NCBI RefSeq assembly: GCF_020736845.1 | Contig: NZ_JAFFQR010000064.1 | Location: forward strand, 503,696 to 567,695 | DNA from: Paenibacillus farraposensis | Lineage (GTDB): Bacteria; Bacillota; Bacilli; Paenibacillales; Paenibacillaceae | Reading direction: 5' to 3' | Length of the DNA stretch: 64,000 nt | Shown here: positions 47,683 to 57,979 of the stretch, piece after piece | Layout of the letters: every line of letters starts with the position of its first letter | Position numbering within the stretch: the first letter of the stretch is position 1 | Made by a program: the position numbers and the translations under genes | The notes under the pieces: model-generated | Told to the model about the DNA's origin: nothing | What the model saw: only the letters and a program-made list of their open reading frames with translations | Database searches by the model: none

Positions 47683-48897
47683 TTACTTTTGAATTTCTTT
47701 TTGTTTCTTAAAGTTGCCTTGCCCCACTGAATCGATCGCTTCAGTAGCCGCAGTCAAACGTGCTTGATAATGCAGCCATATAACAAGGATCAGGCTAGCC
47801 AGCGCCACTTGGGAGAGCAGCATGAATCCAATGGAGTAATGGCCAGTTGCGGCATGAATCGACGATAACAAGATCGGAGGGAAAAAGCCACCGAGGCCGC
47901 CCATCATGGAAACAATTCCGTTCACAATGCCTGCCTGCTTGTTAAAATAGAATGGAACTAGCTTGAAAATGACACCGTTCCCGACTCCCGCACATACAGC
48001 GATAGCCAAGCAGCCTACTGTATAAAGGGTGATCTCTGGTGAAAAAGCCAAAAGAATCGCAGCGACCGTATAAACGGCAAACGTACCTACCAGTAGGAAC
48101 AGGGGCTGAAACCGATCCGCCAGCCAGCCACCGATAGGACGGAAGAATGTCGCAATCGCGATGAAGCCTGCTGTACGCATCCCTGCATCCACTTTAGTCA
48201 GCTCAAAATTCGATACAAGGAAATTCGGTAAGTACACTGTGAACGCTACAAATGAACCAAACGTAATAAAATAAAAGAGCGAGAAAAACCAAAGTTTCTC
48301 ATTTTTGTAAACCCCTTTGATCTGCTCCATAATCGGCGTTTTTACTTTAGCTTCATGACGGTCCCCAAAGAAGAAATTCAAAACGATAAAAACAAGCAAT
48401 AGAATAAGGTACAGTTTGACCGTAAGTGCCCATCCTACCTGCGTCGCTACAATCGGAGCAGAGAAGGTAGTTACTGCTGTTCCCAAATTCCCTACACCGT
48501 ATATTCCGTTGACGAACCCATGCTTTTCTTTCGGGTAATACTTTGGCAGCGAGGTTACCCCGACGGAGAACACCGCTCCTCCAATCCCAAGGAACAAACC
48601 ACCGATAATCAAATCCGTCATTGTAGAGGCTTCACTTATATAGTAGACCGGGAACAAAAGCAGAATAAAGCTAACGAGAAAAACGATTCTTGCTCCAAAA
48701 ATGTTGGCATAATAACCAATCGGAATACGCAAAATCGATCCAAGCACAACCGGAATCGCCGTAACTATGGCCAATTTTCCGGGTGGAATAGCAATATCCT
48801 CGGTAATAAACGGCATGAGGGAAGAAATGATAACCCATACCATAAATCCAAGAATCAAGTTCAATGTTTGTAACGGCAACTGCAACTTTCTAATCAT
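47683..48897 (-). CDS. narK: Nitrate/nitrite MFS transporter
   Basis: 404 residues, twelve helices. GFMVWVIISSLMPFI at the start, IPIGYYANIFGARIV and the nitrate-signature segments (GIGGAVFSVGVTSLPKYYP, VNGIYGVGNLGTAVTTF; and MMGGLGGFFPP) place it in the nitrate/nitrite porter family. It imports nitrate and/or exports nitrite for NarGHI. A GGGACTCCCC palindrome lies about 90 bp upstream. Confidence 0.92.
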   Translation of the reverse strand: MIRKLQLPLQTLNLILGFMVWVIISSLMPFITEDIAIPPGKLAIVTAIPVVLGSILRIPIGYYANIFGARIVFLVSFILLLFPVYYISEASTMTDLIIGGLFLGIGGAVFSVGVTSLPKYYPKEKHGFVNGIYGVGNLGTAVTTFSAPIVATQVGWALTVKLYLILLLVFIVLNFFFGDRHEAKVKTPIMEQIKGVYKNEKLWFFSLFYFITFGSFVAFTVYLPNFLVSNFELTKVDAGMRTAGFIAIATFFRPIGGWLADRFQPLFLLVGTFAVYTVAAILLAFSPEITLYTVGCLAIAVCAGVGNGVIFKLVPFYFNKQAGIVNGIVSMMGGLGGFFPPILLSSIHAATGHYSIGFMLLSQVALASLILVIWLHYQARLTAATEAIDSVGQGNFKKQKEIQK

Positions 48898-48985
48898 TTA
48901 ACTCACCTTTTCCAACGTTTTTTCTGTCGAATTTATTAATTTAAATTTCTGTCCCCATTGTAGCCGCTAGCTACTTCAACGAATA

Positions 48986-49020
48986 TAGGGGACTCCCCTT
49001 TCCCTAACAGGGGAGTCCCT
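48986..49020. promoter_or_regulatory. Palindromic GGGACTCCCC element upstream of narK
   Basis: AGGGGACTCCCCTTTCCC and its inverse copy AGGGGAGTCCCT surround TCCCTAACAGGGGA. Parts resemble the NreC box (TAGGG-N4-CCCTA) and the elements before ric and ywiC. A hairpin role is possible, but there is no T-run, and the nre terminator lies separately at 49027-49054. Confidence 0.55.
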
Positions 49021-49026
49021 CAAATT

Positions 49027-49054
49027 AAAAAAAGCCGCCTCTACTAGAAACGAC
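49027..49054 (-). terminator. nreABC terminator
   Basis: A 9-pair stem with G-U pairs (GTCGTTTCT/AGAGGCGGC) and a three-base loop, followed by TTTTTTT on the minus strand, 50 bp after nreC. Confidence 0.75.
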
Positions 49055-49103
49055 TTCGTTTATTCATGAGATATTTTTCACAAAACGTTCATTTTCACGA
49101 GTT

Positions 49104-49754
49104 TTAAAAGTCCAGCATTTTTTTCTTTAACGCATATTGGACCAGCTCAGGCCGGCTTCTCAAATTTAACTTTTCCATTATTCTCGCTTTGTTTGCTTCC
49201 ACCGTCTTGACAGAGATGAACAGCTTCTCGGCAACCTCTTTGTTACCGTATCCCTTTGCGACCAAAGGCAGAATCTCCAGTTCCCGCTTTGACAAAATCT
49301 CATACGGATCTTCTGTTTGTGACGACGTATCCTTCTTGATAAACTCACGGACAAGAGAAGTGGCCATTTTAGGGTGAATATAGGTCCCGCCCCCATGAAT
49401 GGTTCGTATAGCAAGCAGCAGCTCTTCATCCGGTGCATTTTTCAAAACATATCCTGAAGCGCCACTCTTCAAAATATGAAATAGATATTCTTCATCATCA
49501 TGCATGGTCAGAATCAGAATTTTAGTATCAGGATGATCCTCTTTAATCTTGCCTGTAGCGATCAATCCACTTTCTCCAGGTGGCATGCTGAGGTCCATGA
49601 TTAGAATATCCGGCTTACATTTAGCTACCATTGTATACGCTTCAATTCCGTCTGCAGCTGTTCCGACAACCTCCATATCCGATTGGAAGTTGAGAATCAT
49701 GGAAAATCCGCTTCGTACAATGGCATGATCATCGGCTAACACAATTTTGATCAA
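49104..49754 (-). CDS. nreC: Response regulator NreC
   Basis: 216 residues. The receiver domain has the acidic pocket ([13 protein letters not shown]) and phosphorylated Asp in LIMDLSMPP; the LuxR/NarL-type helix-turn-helix is at [20 protein letters not shown]. The start is TTG at 49754 behind GAGGAGG, four bases after the nreB stop; the long upstream frame overlaps nreB and is not used. It activates nitrate-respiration genes when oxygen is low. Confidence 0.9.
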   Translation of the reverse strand: MIKIVLADDHAIVRSGFSMILNFQSDMEVVGTAADGIEAYTMVAKCKPDILIMDLSMPPGESGLIATGKIKEDHPDTKILILTMHDDEEYLFHILKSGASGYVLKNAPDEELLLAIRTIHGGGTYIHPKMATSLVREFIKKDTSSQTEDPYEILSKRELEILPLVAKGYGNKEVAEKLFISVKTVEANKARIMEKLNLRSRPELVQYALKKKMLDF

Positions 49755-49758
49755 GTCT

Positions 49759-50823
49759 CTATTCCTCCTCATGTCCAATCGGAATTTGTAAAAAGACTTT
49801 GGTTCCTTGGCCAACATTCGAAATGACACCAAAGCTTCCGCCTACCAGCTCTGCCCGCTCCTGCATACCATACAAACCGAGCCCTGTTCCAATAGGCTTG
49901 CCCCCCTTATCAAAGCCAATTCCATCGTCCTCTACAGTCAAACGAAGCGCATGATCATGCTCAGACAAAGTAACTTTAACCGTGTCTACCTGGGCATACT
50001 TCAACGCATTGAGAACGGCCTCCTGACAAACACGGTAAATGACGGTTTCCTTTTCACTTCCATACCGCTTGCGGGGAAGATCGGACACGAACTCAACCAC
50101 TAGACCAAAGCTTTGCTCGACCCGCTTGAAGTGGGAACGGAAGGCTGCTTCAAGCCCAAAATCATCAAGGGTAGCAGGACGTAGTTCCACAGACAGGTTG
50201 CGGATATCATCCAGCAATCGCGTCATGGATGCTTCGGTCTGCTTCATGTTTTTGAGGAGTTGGTCATCATTGGTCATATATTTTAACACTCGTAATTCAA
50301 CAACCGCGCTCAGCAATTCCTGAGCAACGCTGTCATGCAGCTCCCTGGAAAGCCGCTTACGCTCATTTTCCTGCGCTTCAATGACATGCTTCATCATTTT
50401 GTTTTGATACAATTTTTCTTGCGTCTGAAATTGCGGGGTCAAATCTCTCAGCATCAACACTCGAATTCCATTTACAGAATCAATCGTGTGAAAAGAAGCG
50501 GCAAAGGGAACCATTCCGTTTCGCTTCGTTTCCAAATAGACCTGGAAAGAAGCGAAATTTTTGGATTCGGGCACATTGAAATAACAATCAAGACAGGTGC
50601 GGGGCTCTGTGTCGCTTGTATAGCCTCTGCATGTTCCGCATAAAGCTTTTTCCTTCCCTTCATAGAGTTGAATGAGGACATCATCCCTCACAATCTCCTC
50701 AGCTGCCGGGTTCATAGCCAGGGTATTCCCTTGGCTATCAAAAAAGAAAATAGCTTCTGTACTGTTCTCAAACAATTTCACCATTAACGCGCTCAAAGAG
50801 TCGGTCCCTACAGACAATGTCAA
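49759..50823 (-). CDS. nreB: Oxygen-sensing histidine kinase NreB
   Basis: 354 residues. A PAS-like N-terminus contains Cys62-x2-Cys65-x11-Cys77-x2-Cys80, the same spacing as the oxygen-labile 4Fe-4S cluster of Staphylococcus NreB. The HisKA_3 box has the phosphorylated His in [15 protein letters not shown], and the HATPase follows ([19 protein letters not shown]). There are no membrane segments, so it is a cytoplasmic sensor. TTG start one base after the nreA stop. Confidence 0.92.
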   Translation of the reverse strand: MTLSVGTDSLSALMVKLFENSTEAIFFFDSQGNTLAMNPAAEEIVRDDVLIQLYEGKEKALCGTCRGYTSDTEPRTCLDCYFNVPESKNFASFQVYLETKRNGMVPFAASFHTIDSVNGIRVLMLRDLTPQFQTQEKLYQNKMMKHVIEAQENERKRLSRELHDSVAQELLSAVVELRVLKYMTNDDQLLKNMKQTEASMTRLLDDIRNLSVELRPATLDDFGLEAAFRSHFKRVEQSFGLVVEFVSDLPRKRYGSEKETVIYRVCQEAVLNALKYAQVDTVKVTLSEHDHALRLTVEDDGIGFDKGGKPIGTGLGLYGMQERAELVGGSFGVISNVGQGTKVFLQIPIGHEEE

Positions 50824-50824
50824 T

Positions 50825-51265
50825 TTACATCACTTCCTTCCCGTTCAACTCTCCAATTCCTCTCTGCGCCAAGGCTTCCAAATCACGCATCATCGCTTCG
50901 GTCATCAGCTGTTCTTCACGAAATCCACCAAGCAGTACACCCGCGACGCGAGCATCATTCCACAGGGGTACAGCCCCGAGACTCTTGAGCCTCTCGGATT
51001 GGACGATAGGATAGTTAAACAGGTTGTCTGTACCCACAAATTGATAAACAGATGGAATGAAAATGGATTTTCCGGTTTTAAACACGACTCCTGCTATGCC
51101 CTTTCCGGATTGCAGCACAATCCGTTTAAAGCGATCATTTAAATTCCCGGCCGCATGTTTCCATTTAATTACGTATTGATATTCGGCCGGTTCAACAAGA
51201 GCAAGTGCCATGAAATCATAACCGAAATGCTCGCGAATTCGCTCAAGCTCCCTTTGATAATCCAT
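50825..51265 (-). CDS. nreA: Nitrate-sensing GAF protein NreA
   Basis: 146-residue single GAF domain (FMALALVEPAEYQYVIKW, SGKGIAGVVFKTGKSIFIPS). In Staphylococcus NreA binds nitrate and inhibits NreB when nitrate is absent. The order nreA-nreB-nreC directly behind narI supports this role. It sits 56 bp downstream of narI. Confidence 0.88.
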   Translation of the reverse strand: MDYQRELERIREHFGYDFMALALVEPAEYQYVIKWKHAAGNLNDRFKRIVLQSGKGIAGVVFKTGKSIFIPSVYQFVGTDNLFNYPIVQSERLKSLGAVPLWNDARVAGVLLGGFREEQLMTEAMMRDLEALAQRGIGELNGKEVM

Positions 51266-51321
51266 CCCAATTCATCACTCTCTCCTAATTACAATTAGGA
51301 AAGAAGGCAGCGCCCGCTTTC

Positions 51322-52005
51322 CTAATTCGATTTATGCCTTCTGTACAGAATATAACTTCTGCGCACATAATTCAATGGAACACTCCATACATGAACAAGC
51401 CGGGTGAACGGCCAGAATGCAAAAATGGCAAAGCCCATAAGTACATGAAGCTTGAAAGACAAAGGTACGTCTCTCATCAGTGATGGGTCGACACGGAATA
51501 TGAATAAACCGCGGAACCAGATCGAGATGGTTTCCCTATAATCAAATTCTGGCTGCACTGCGTTCGTTACAAGAGTCGCGAACATCCCGATACATACAAG
51601 GGCAAAAAGCAATAAGTTTACAATCAAATCAGAAGCTGAGCTTAAACGGCGTACATTTCGTATTGTAAAACGCCGAGAGGTAAGAATCAACATACCGAGG
51701 AACGTTATGGCTCCAAATATGCCTCCAATATATACTGCTCCAATGTGATACAGATGATCATTTACACCCAATGCGTGCATCCAGGTTTTTGGGATACCCA
51801 GACCGGATATGTGACCGAAAATAACCGGAATAATTCCCAGGTGGAATAAAAGGCTGCCGATCATCAATTGTTTCTTTTCAATAAATTCACTTGATTTCGC
51901 CGTCCAATTGAACTGATCCGTTCTGTAGCGAAAAATATGGCCCACAATAAAGATGACCAAACACATGTAAGGGTAAATAACCCACAAAAACTGCTCTAGC
52001 ATCAT
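51322..52005 (-). CDS. narI: Respiratory nitrate reductase gamma subunit
   Basis: 227 residues with five membrane helices. Histidines in IVGHIFRYRTD, SLLFHLGIIPVIFGHI and KLHVLMGFAIFAFWPFTRLVH fit the ligands of the two b haems. It passes quinol electrons to NarH. The ATG at 52005 overlaps the narJ stop. Confidence 0.94.
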   Translation of the reverse strand: MMLEQFLWVIYPYMCLVIFIVGHIFRYRTDQFNWTAKSSEFIEKKQLMIGSLLFHLGIIPVIFGHISGLGIPKTWMHALGVNDHLYHIGAVYIGGIFGAITFLGMLILTSRRFTIRNVRRLSSASDLIVNLLLFALVCIGMFATLVTNAVQPEFDYRETISIWFRGLFIFRVDPSLMRDVPLSFKLHVLMGFAIFAFWPFTRLVHVWSVPLNYVRRSYILYRRHKSN

Positions 52006-52568
52006 AGCGTGGCTGCCTCCTGTTCTACGCAAGCTTTAAGCGTTTCGCGCAATCCCTTGACCAGATGAAAATACGGGCTTTTCATTTTTTCCAGCGCTTT
52101 AAGCAAATGATAGGTGCCGTCTTCCAAAATCGCGATAGGCATGAGGAAGTTTTCTGTCGTCTTCGGATCTTGTACCCATTCGGCGGCATACAGAAATTCA
52201 CACATAAGCGGCAAGTAATCCGGTAGCTCGCCATCCGGCATTTCAAGACCGTACATCTCATACAAAACCTTTAATTTGACCAGCATTTGTCCTCTCTCTT
52301 TTGCATCTTCGAACTTGAAGTAAGTCATATATAGGGCGCAATTTTTTTGAAAATCGAAGGTTTCCGTATACAACTCCTGAATCTCTTCCATGCTGAATTC
52401 TTGCATCAGAGACCAGTACTTATTAGCGTGCGTATACGCAGGATGGCCCGGGTCAAATGATGCTTCCAGAAAAGCCGGATGAAAATCCAGCTTTTCCGGG
52501 TACATGAGTTGTTGGGCAAAAAAACCGAATGAAGGCTTGCATTCATACAGCTTCGCTACATTAATCAC
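52002..52568 (-). CDS. narJ: Nitrate reductase assembly chaperone
   Basis: 188 residues, all-helical, of the NarJ/TorD family (LDFHPAFLEASFDPGHPAY, YMTYFKFEDAKERGQMLVKL). It helps insert the molybdenum cofactor into NarG and is not part of the mature enzyme. The GTG start at 52568 is behind GGGGGTATTTGGC and overlaps narH by 8 bp; longer upstream frames lie in narH. Confidence 0.9.
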   Translation of the reverse strand: MINVAKLYECKPSFGFFAQQLMYPEKLDFHPAFLEASFDPGHPAYTHANKYWSLMQEFSMEEIQELYTETFDFQKNCALYMTYFKFEDAKERGQMLVKLKVLYEMYGLEMPDGELPDYLPLMCEFLYAAEWVQDPKTTENFLMPIAILEDGTYHLLKALEKMKSPYFHLVKGLRETLKACVEQEAATL

Positions 52569-54150
52569 GCCAAATACCCCCGTAGAAGTTTTCTTCATAC
52601 ATTTGATTGCCTGTTTTTGAAGGCTCTTCCATTCCCATGGAGCTTCCCAGGCTACAGCCGCTACAGCCAGATCCACCCGATCCGCAAGCTTCCATATTTC
52701 CTAAGGTGTCGCCGTAACCAGCAGCTCCCTGGGCGCGGTATGGATTGGCATAACTCTCTTTGTGCGACGTCGGAATGACGAAACGGTCCTCGTATTTGGC
52801 AATGGCCAGCAAGCGGTACATTTGCTCGGCTTGCCGTGAAGTCAAGCCGACACGCTCAAGACGGCTTTCACCGAAAGCTTGCCCTGTGGACTGGGCACGC
52901 ATGTAGGAGCGCATCATAGCCATCCGTTGCAGGGATTCCTTCACCGTAACCGTGTCGCCCGCCGTCAGCATATTGGCAAGATACTGAACGGGCGTACGCA
53001 TTTCTTCGATAGCCGGAAAAATCATATCTGGATTCTCGATCGAGTCTTTCCCTTCAAAGTAATTCATGATCGGGCTAAGTGGCGGTACATACCAGACCAT
53101 AGGTAACGTGCGATATTCCGGGTGAAGCGGGAATGCCAGCTTGTATTCAATCGCAAGCTTGTAGACCGGCGAGTTCTGAGCGGCCTCAATCCAGTCTTGC
53201 GAGATACCATCTTTTCTCGCCTGTGCAATTACCGCTGGATCACTTGGGTCCAAGAACAGGTCGCATTGCGCTTTATACAGGTCCTTCTCATCCTCCATAG
53301 AAGCAGCCTCCTGCACTCGGTCCGCATCATACAGCAGAACACCGAGGTAGCGAATTCGTCCAGTACATGTCTCGGAGCAGACGGTTGGCAACCCGGCTTC
53401 CACACGTGGGAAACAGAAGGTACATTTCTCTGCTTTGTTCGTTTGCCAGTTGAAGTACACTTTCTTGTATGGACAGCCTGTCATGCAATATCGCCAGCCG
53501 CGGCAGGCTTCCTGATCCACGAGCACGATTCCGTCCTCGTCCCGTTTGTACATCGCGCCCGAAGGGCAGGATGCGACACAGCTTGGGTTTAGACAGTGCT
53601 CGCAAAGCCGAGGGAGATACATCATGAACGACTTCTCGAAATTGAATTTGATCTCTTCTTCGATTTTCTGAATATTCGGATCAAGTGGCCCCGTTACATG
53701 GGCTCCCGCCAAATCATCCTCCCAGTTTGGACCCCAATTCAGATCCATTTTTTCGCCCGTTACTGCGGAATGGGCACGCGCTACCGGAGAATGCTTCTGC
53801 TCTTTTGCGTTGGTCAAATGCTCATAATTATAAGTCCAAGGCTCATAATAATCTTTCATTTCCGGCATGTCGGGATTGTAGAAAATCTTGCCCAGCGCTA
53901 TCTTGGATAGCTTGCTCCCTGACTTTAGCTCAAGCTTTCCTTTGCGAAGCTGCCAGCCGCCCTTATATTGCTCCTGGTCTTCCCAGCGCTTTGGATAGCC
54001 AATGCCGGGTTTGGTCTCCACGTTGTTGAACCACATATATTCCGCGCCTTTGCGGTTTGTCCAAGTTGTTTTGCACGTCACGCTGCACGTATGGCAGCCA
54101 ATACATTTATCCAGGTTCATGACCATGGCAATTTGAGCTTTAATTTTCAA
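52561..54150 (-). CDS. narH: Respiratory nitrate reductase beta subunit
   Basis: 529 residues. Four Fe-S clusters are indicated by CIGCHTCSVTCK, CEHCLNPSCVASCP, CRGWRYCMTGCP (Trp in place of one Cys, as in the 3Fe-4S cluster of NarH) and CTFCFPRVEAGLPTVCSETC. The C-terminal tail is Gly/Cys/Ser-rich (GSGGSGCSGCSLGSS), longer than usual. TTG start behind GGAGG, overlapping narG by 11 bp. Confidence 0.95.
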   Translation of the reverse strand: MKIKAQIAMVMNLDKCIGCHTCSVTCKTTWTNRKGAEYMWFNNVETKPGIGYPKRWEDQEQYKGGWQLRKGKLELKSGSKLSKIALGKIFYNPDMPEMKDYYEPWTYNYEHLTNAKEQKHSPVARAHSAVTGEKMDLNWGPNWEDDLAGAHVTGPLDPNIQKIEEEIKFNFEKSFMMYLPRLCEHCLNPSCVASCPSGAMYKRDEDGIVLVDQEACRGWRYCMTGCPYKKVYFNWQTNKAEKCTFCFPRVEAGLPTVCSETCTGRIRYLGVLLYDADRVQEAASMEDEKDLYKAQCDLFLDPSDPAVIAQARKDGISQDWIEAAQNSPVYKLAIEYKLAFPLHPEYRTLPMVWYVPPLSPIMNYFEGKDSIENPDMIFPAIEEMRTPVQYLANMLTAGDTVTVKESLQRMAMMRSYMRAQSTGQAFGESRLERVGLTSRQAEQMYRLLAIAKYEDRFVIPTSHKESYANPYRAQGAAGYGDTLGNMEACGSGGSGCSGCSLGSSMGMEEPSKTGNQMYEENFYGGIWRD

Positions 54151-57100
54151 GCCAGTTAACCTCCTTCATTTTACGTACCGCTACGTACACATCACGCTGG
54201 TTCCCGATCGGACCGTAATAATTGAACCCGTAGCTTAGCTGAGCATATCCGCCAACCATCTGGGTTGGTTTGAGATGAATTCTTGTTGGCGCATTATGAC
54301 TGCCCCCGCGCGTATCCGTGATTTCGGAGCCTGGCACTTGAATATGCTTGTCCTGAGCATGGTACATGAACATCGTTCCTCTTGGCATCCGATGGCTGAC
54401 AACTGCGCGGGCGGTTACGACACCGTTGCGGTTGTACACCTCTACCCAGTCATTGTCGGCCAGATCATGGGCCGCTGCGTCTTCGTTATTAATCCATACC
54501 GTCGGTCCTCCACGGAACAGCGTAAGCATATGCTGGTTATCCTGATAGGTGGAGTGAATATTCCATTTACCGTGTGGAGTCAGATAACGAAGCACAAGTG
54601 AATCCTGACCGCCCTTGATTTCCCGATCACGCGTGCCGAATACCATTGGCGGCAGAGTCGGTTTATAGACTGGCAACGACTCTCCAAACTGCTGGAAAAT
54701 CTCATGATCGATGTAGAAATGCTGTCTTCCTGTCAAAGTACGGAACGGTACAAGACGTTCAATATTCGTTGTAAATGGCGAGTAACGACGTCCCTGCTTG
54801 TTTGAACCACTGAATACCGGTGTCGGTATCACTTCTCGCGGCTGTGCCGTGATGCTTTGGAACGTGATTTTTTCAGCAGCGCGGTCGGCCGAGATGTCCA
54901 TCAGTTTAACACCGTGATCTTTTTCCGCCTCTTCATAGGCTTTTTGGGAGACACGGCCATTGGTTGCGGACGAAAGATGAAGAATTGTATCGGCCACTTG
55001 GCGGGCTGTCTGTATTTTCGGCAGTCCGTCTTTAATGGACTCATCGTAGTAGACCCCGTTCAGCTTCTTCAGCTCCTCATATTCTTCCGCCACCGAGAAG
55101 CTAACGCCATGCGCACCTGTCTTCCCGGTAGCCAAATTTGGACCGAGCGAGACATATTTATCATGTATTTTTGTATAATCGCGTTCTACAATGCTGAAAT
55201 TTGGCATGGTTTTACCCGGAACTGCTTCGATCTCGCCCTTCGTCCAGTCCTTGACAAGACCCATCGGTTGCGCAATTTCGCCTATGGAGTCATGCCCAAG
55301 CGGTGCAGTCACAACGTCTTTATATACTCCTGGCAGATGCTCTTTGGCCATTTCCGAGAAGGTTTCGGATAGATGACGGTAAATATCCCAGTCCGAACGG
55401 GATTCCCAAAGAGGATTAACCGCAGGATTAAATGGATGCACGAACGGATGCATGTCTGTCGAGGACAAATCTGTCTTCTCGTACCAGGTTGCCGCCGGGA
55501 GTACAACATCCGCGTACAATGGGGTTGTTGTCATCCGAAAATCAAGGGCAACCACCAGATCAAGCTTTCCTTCCACATCTTCCCGCCAAACGATTTCTTC
55601 AGGTTTCTGCTCTTCGTTCGGCCGGGCAAGTAGCGCGTCGGAGGCTCCGAGCAAATGCTTCATGAAATATTCCTGCCCCTTCGCCGAACTGGAGATCAGG
55701 TTGGAGCGCCAAATAAAGAGTGAGCGCGGGAAGTTCTCTGCTGCTCCTGGATCTTCAACCGCGAAACGGGTCTTTTGCGATTTAACCTCTTCTACAGCGT
55801 GATTAATAATGTCCGCGTTTGACTTCTTGCCCAGCTTCGCCGCCTCTTCGGCAAACAACAGGCTGTTCTTGTTAAACTGCGGGTAAGATGGCATCCATCC
55901 CAAACGTGCTGCCAACACATTGTAATCTGCCGGATGCTGATATTTGACATCTCCGCCCGTCGGTGATTTCAGCGAATCCGTGCCGCTTTCTTCATAGCGC
56001 CACTGTTCTGTCGCAAAATAGAAAAATGAAGTGGCATTTTGCAATCGAGCTGGCCCCTGCCAGTCTTTGGCAAAGGCAATCGTGGACCAGCCTTCAATAG
56101 GACGACATTTTTCCTGGCCTACATAATGCGCCCAGCCTCCACCATTTACGCCTTGGGAAGCAGTCAGCATGACCAGGTTCAAAATCGACCGATAGATGGT
56201 GTCACTATTGAACCAGTGATTGATCCCCGCTCCCATAATGATCATGGAGCGCCCTTGGGTATCGATTGCGTTCTGAGCGAATTCCCGAGCAATCTGCACC
56301 ACAACTGATGCCTTGACACTCGTGATTTTCTCCTGCCAGGCAGGGGTATAATGCGAATCCGCATCGTAATAATCCTTGGCGTTATGAGGACTGTCGTTAC
56401 GAGCGATACCATACTGACTCATCATCAGGTCATATACGGTTGCTACGAAACGCTCCGAACCATCTGCCAGACGGACTTTTTTAGCTGGAATGACACGTCT
56501 GAACGTTCCATTACCCGAGTTATCAAAATAAGGGAATACGATCTCTTCCCATTGCTCGCCATGGCCTTCCATCGTGAGCGCGGGCTCAACCTTCGTTCCA
56601 TCTTCCCGCTCCAGGATCAGGTTCCATTTCTTGCCCTGCTCCCAGCGCTGTCCCAGCGTACCGTTCGGAACGAGCATTTCTTTCGTCGCTTCATCGTATA
56701 TGACCGGTTTCCAGTCTGCATGCGGCGAAGCATCTCCCAGATCACTCGCCCGTAGAAAACGTCCACCTTTCCAGGCTCCCTCATGGGGATCAAGCAGAAT
56801 CATAAATGGCATATCTGTATATTGCTTGGCATAATTAATGAACATCGGTTCTTGGCGTTCTTTATAGAACTCATCCAGAATGACATGTGTCATAGCCTGG
56901 GCTACGGCAGCATCTGTACCCGGATTAGGGGCAAGCCAGTTGTCAGCGAACTTCACATTCTCCGCCAGGTCGGGTGCTACCGACACAACCTTCGTCCCTT
57001 TATAGCGTACTTCCGTCATGAAGTGGGCATCCGGCGTCCGGGTAAGCGGCACGTTCGATCCCCACATGATCAGGTAACCCGCATTGTACCAGTCAGAAGA

Positions 57101-57814
57101 TTCGGGTACGTCTGTCTGCTCACCCCAAATCTGAGGAGAAGCAGGCGGAAGATCGGCATACCAATCGTAAAAGCTCAACATTTCCCCGCCAAGCAACGAA
57201 ATGAACCGCGCTCCCGAGGCGTAGCTTATCATCGACATCGCCGGAATCGGGGTGAAGCCTGCGATTCGGTCAGGTCCGTACTTGCGAATCGTATATATTA
57301 ATTGCGCCGAGATCAGGCGTAGGACATCGTCCCAAGCCACACGAACATGGCCGCCTTTTCCGCGCGCCGATTTGTATAGCTTGGCTTTCTCAGGGTCTTC
57401 CACAATACTCGCCCATGCATCTACCGGATTGTTATGCTCCTTGATCGCAGCCAACCAGAGTCGCAATAGCTTGCCGCGCATATAAGGGTATTTCACACGT
57501 AACGGACTGTATTCATACCAGGAAAATGAAGCACCACGCGGGCATCCACGCGGCTCAAATTCTGGCATATCTGGACCGCAGGAGGGATAATCAATTTGCT
57601 GATTTTCCCAGGTGATGATGCCATTTTTAACAAAAACCTTCCAGCTACAGGAGCCAGTACAGTTAACACCGTGCGTCGTTCGGATCACTTTATCGTGAGA
57701 CCAACGCTGACGGTACACGTTTTCCCATTCTCTATTTTTTTCCTCAAGGATTGACCAGTTTCCGGAATAACTCTCGATCGGTTTAAAAAAGTTGAGACTG
57801 TATTTTTTTTTCAT
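54140..57814 (-). CDS. narG: Respiratory nitrate reductase alpha subunit
   Basis: 1224 residues, the catalytic bis-MGD subunit. HGVNCTGSCSWKVFVKN holds the His/Cys ligands of the FS0 cluster, and the Asp ligand of Mo lies in YDWYADLPPASP. GCPRGASFSWYEYSP and the C-terminal MDP-binding domain are present. No twin-arginine signal is seen, consistent with a cytoplasm-facing enzyme. First gene of narGHJI; an NreC-like palindrome lies 62 bp upstream. Confidence 0.96.
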   Translation of the reverse strand: MKKKYSLNFFKPIESYSGNWSILEEKNREWENVYRQRWSHDKVIRTTHGVNCTGSCSWKVFVKNGIITWENQQIDYPSCGPDMPEFEPRGCPRGASFSWYEYSPLRVKYPYMRGKLLRLWLAAIKEHNNPVDAWASIVEDPEKAKLYKSARGKGGHVRVAWDDVLRLISAQLIYTIRKYGPDRIAGFTPIPAMSMISYASGARFISLLGGEMLSFYDWYADLPPASPQIWGEQTDVPESSDWYNAGYLIMWGSNVPLTRTPDAHFMTEVRYKGTKVVSVAPDLAENVKFADNWLAPNPGTDAAVAQAMTHVILDEFYKERQEPMFINYAKQYTDMPFMILLDPHEGAWKGGRFLRASDLGDASPHADWKPVIYDEATKEMLVPNGTLGQRWEQGKKWNLILEREDGTKVEPALTMEGHGEQWEEIVFPYFDNSGNGTFRRVIPAKKVRLADGSERFVATVYDLMMSQYGIARNDSPHNAKDYYDADSHYTPAWQEKITSVKASVVVQIAREFAQNAIDTQGRSMIIMGAGINHWFNSDTIYRSILNLVMLTASQGVNGGGWAHYVGQEKCRPIEGWSTIAFAKDWQGPARLQNATSFFYFATEQWRYEESGTDSLKSPTGGDVKYQHPADYNVLAARLGWMPSYPQFNKNSLLFAEEAAKLGKKSNADIINHAVEEVKSQKTRFAVEDPGAAENFPRSLFIWRSNLISSSAKGQEYFMKHLLGASDALLARPNEEQKPEEIVWREDVEGKLDLVVALDFRMTTTPLYADVVLPAATWYEKTDLSSTDMHPFVHPFNPAVNPLWESRSDWDIYRHLSETFSEMAKEHLPGVYKDVVTAPLGHDSIGEIAQPMGLVKDWTKGEIEAVPGKTMPNFSIVERDYTKIHDKYVSLGPNLATGKTGAHGVSFSVAEEYEELKKLNGVYYDESIKDGLPKIQTARQVADTILHLSSATNGRVSQKAYEEAEKDHGVKLMDISADRAAEKITFQSITAQPREVIPTPVFSGSNKQGRRYSPFTTNIERLVPFRTLTGRQHFYIDHEIFQQFGESLPVYKPTLPPMVFGTRDREIKGGQDSLVLRYLTPHGKWNIHSTYQDNQHMLTLFRGGPTVWINNEDAAAHDLADNDWVEVYNRNGVVTARAVVSHRMPRGTMFMYHAQDKHIQVPGSEITDTRGGSHNAPTRIHLKPTQMVGGYAQLSYGFNYYGPIGNQRDVYVAVRKMKEVNWLEN

Positions 57815-57875
57815 CGATGATCAACGCTCCTTAGATTCATTCGCATACCCTCATTATGTAGTTCATTCATCTCTG

Positions 57876-57889
57876 TTCCCATTAGGGAA
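57876..57889. promoter_or_regulatory. TTCCC-ATTA-GGGAA palindrome upstream of narG
   Basis: A 14-bp near-perfect inverted repeat 62 bp before narG; TAGGG on one strand is the half-site of the NreC box. Confidence 0.55.
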
Positions 57890-57936
57890 TAACCTATAGT
57901 GGTATAGAAAATCCCTCGTTCTATGAAAAAAGATAC

Positions 57937-57970
57937 AAAAAAGCTTCTCTCTGCTAGAGAGAAGCTTTTT
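57937..57970 (-). terminator. modAB terminator
   Basis: AAAAAGCTTCTCTC pairs with GAGAGAAGCTTTTT around a short loop; runs of A and T on both sides. Confidence 0.88.
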
Positions 57971-57979
57971 GGGAGGAGG

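Noticed and set aside
48986..49020. Simple terminator for nreABC
   Set aside because: No T-run follows, and a proper hairpin with seven Ts is present closer to nreC at 49027-49054; an operator role is more likely.
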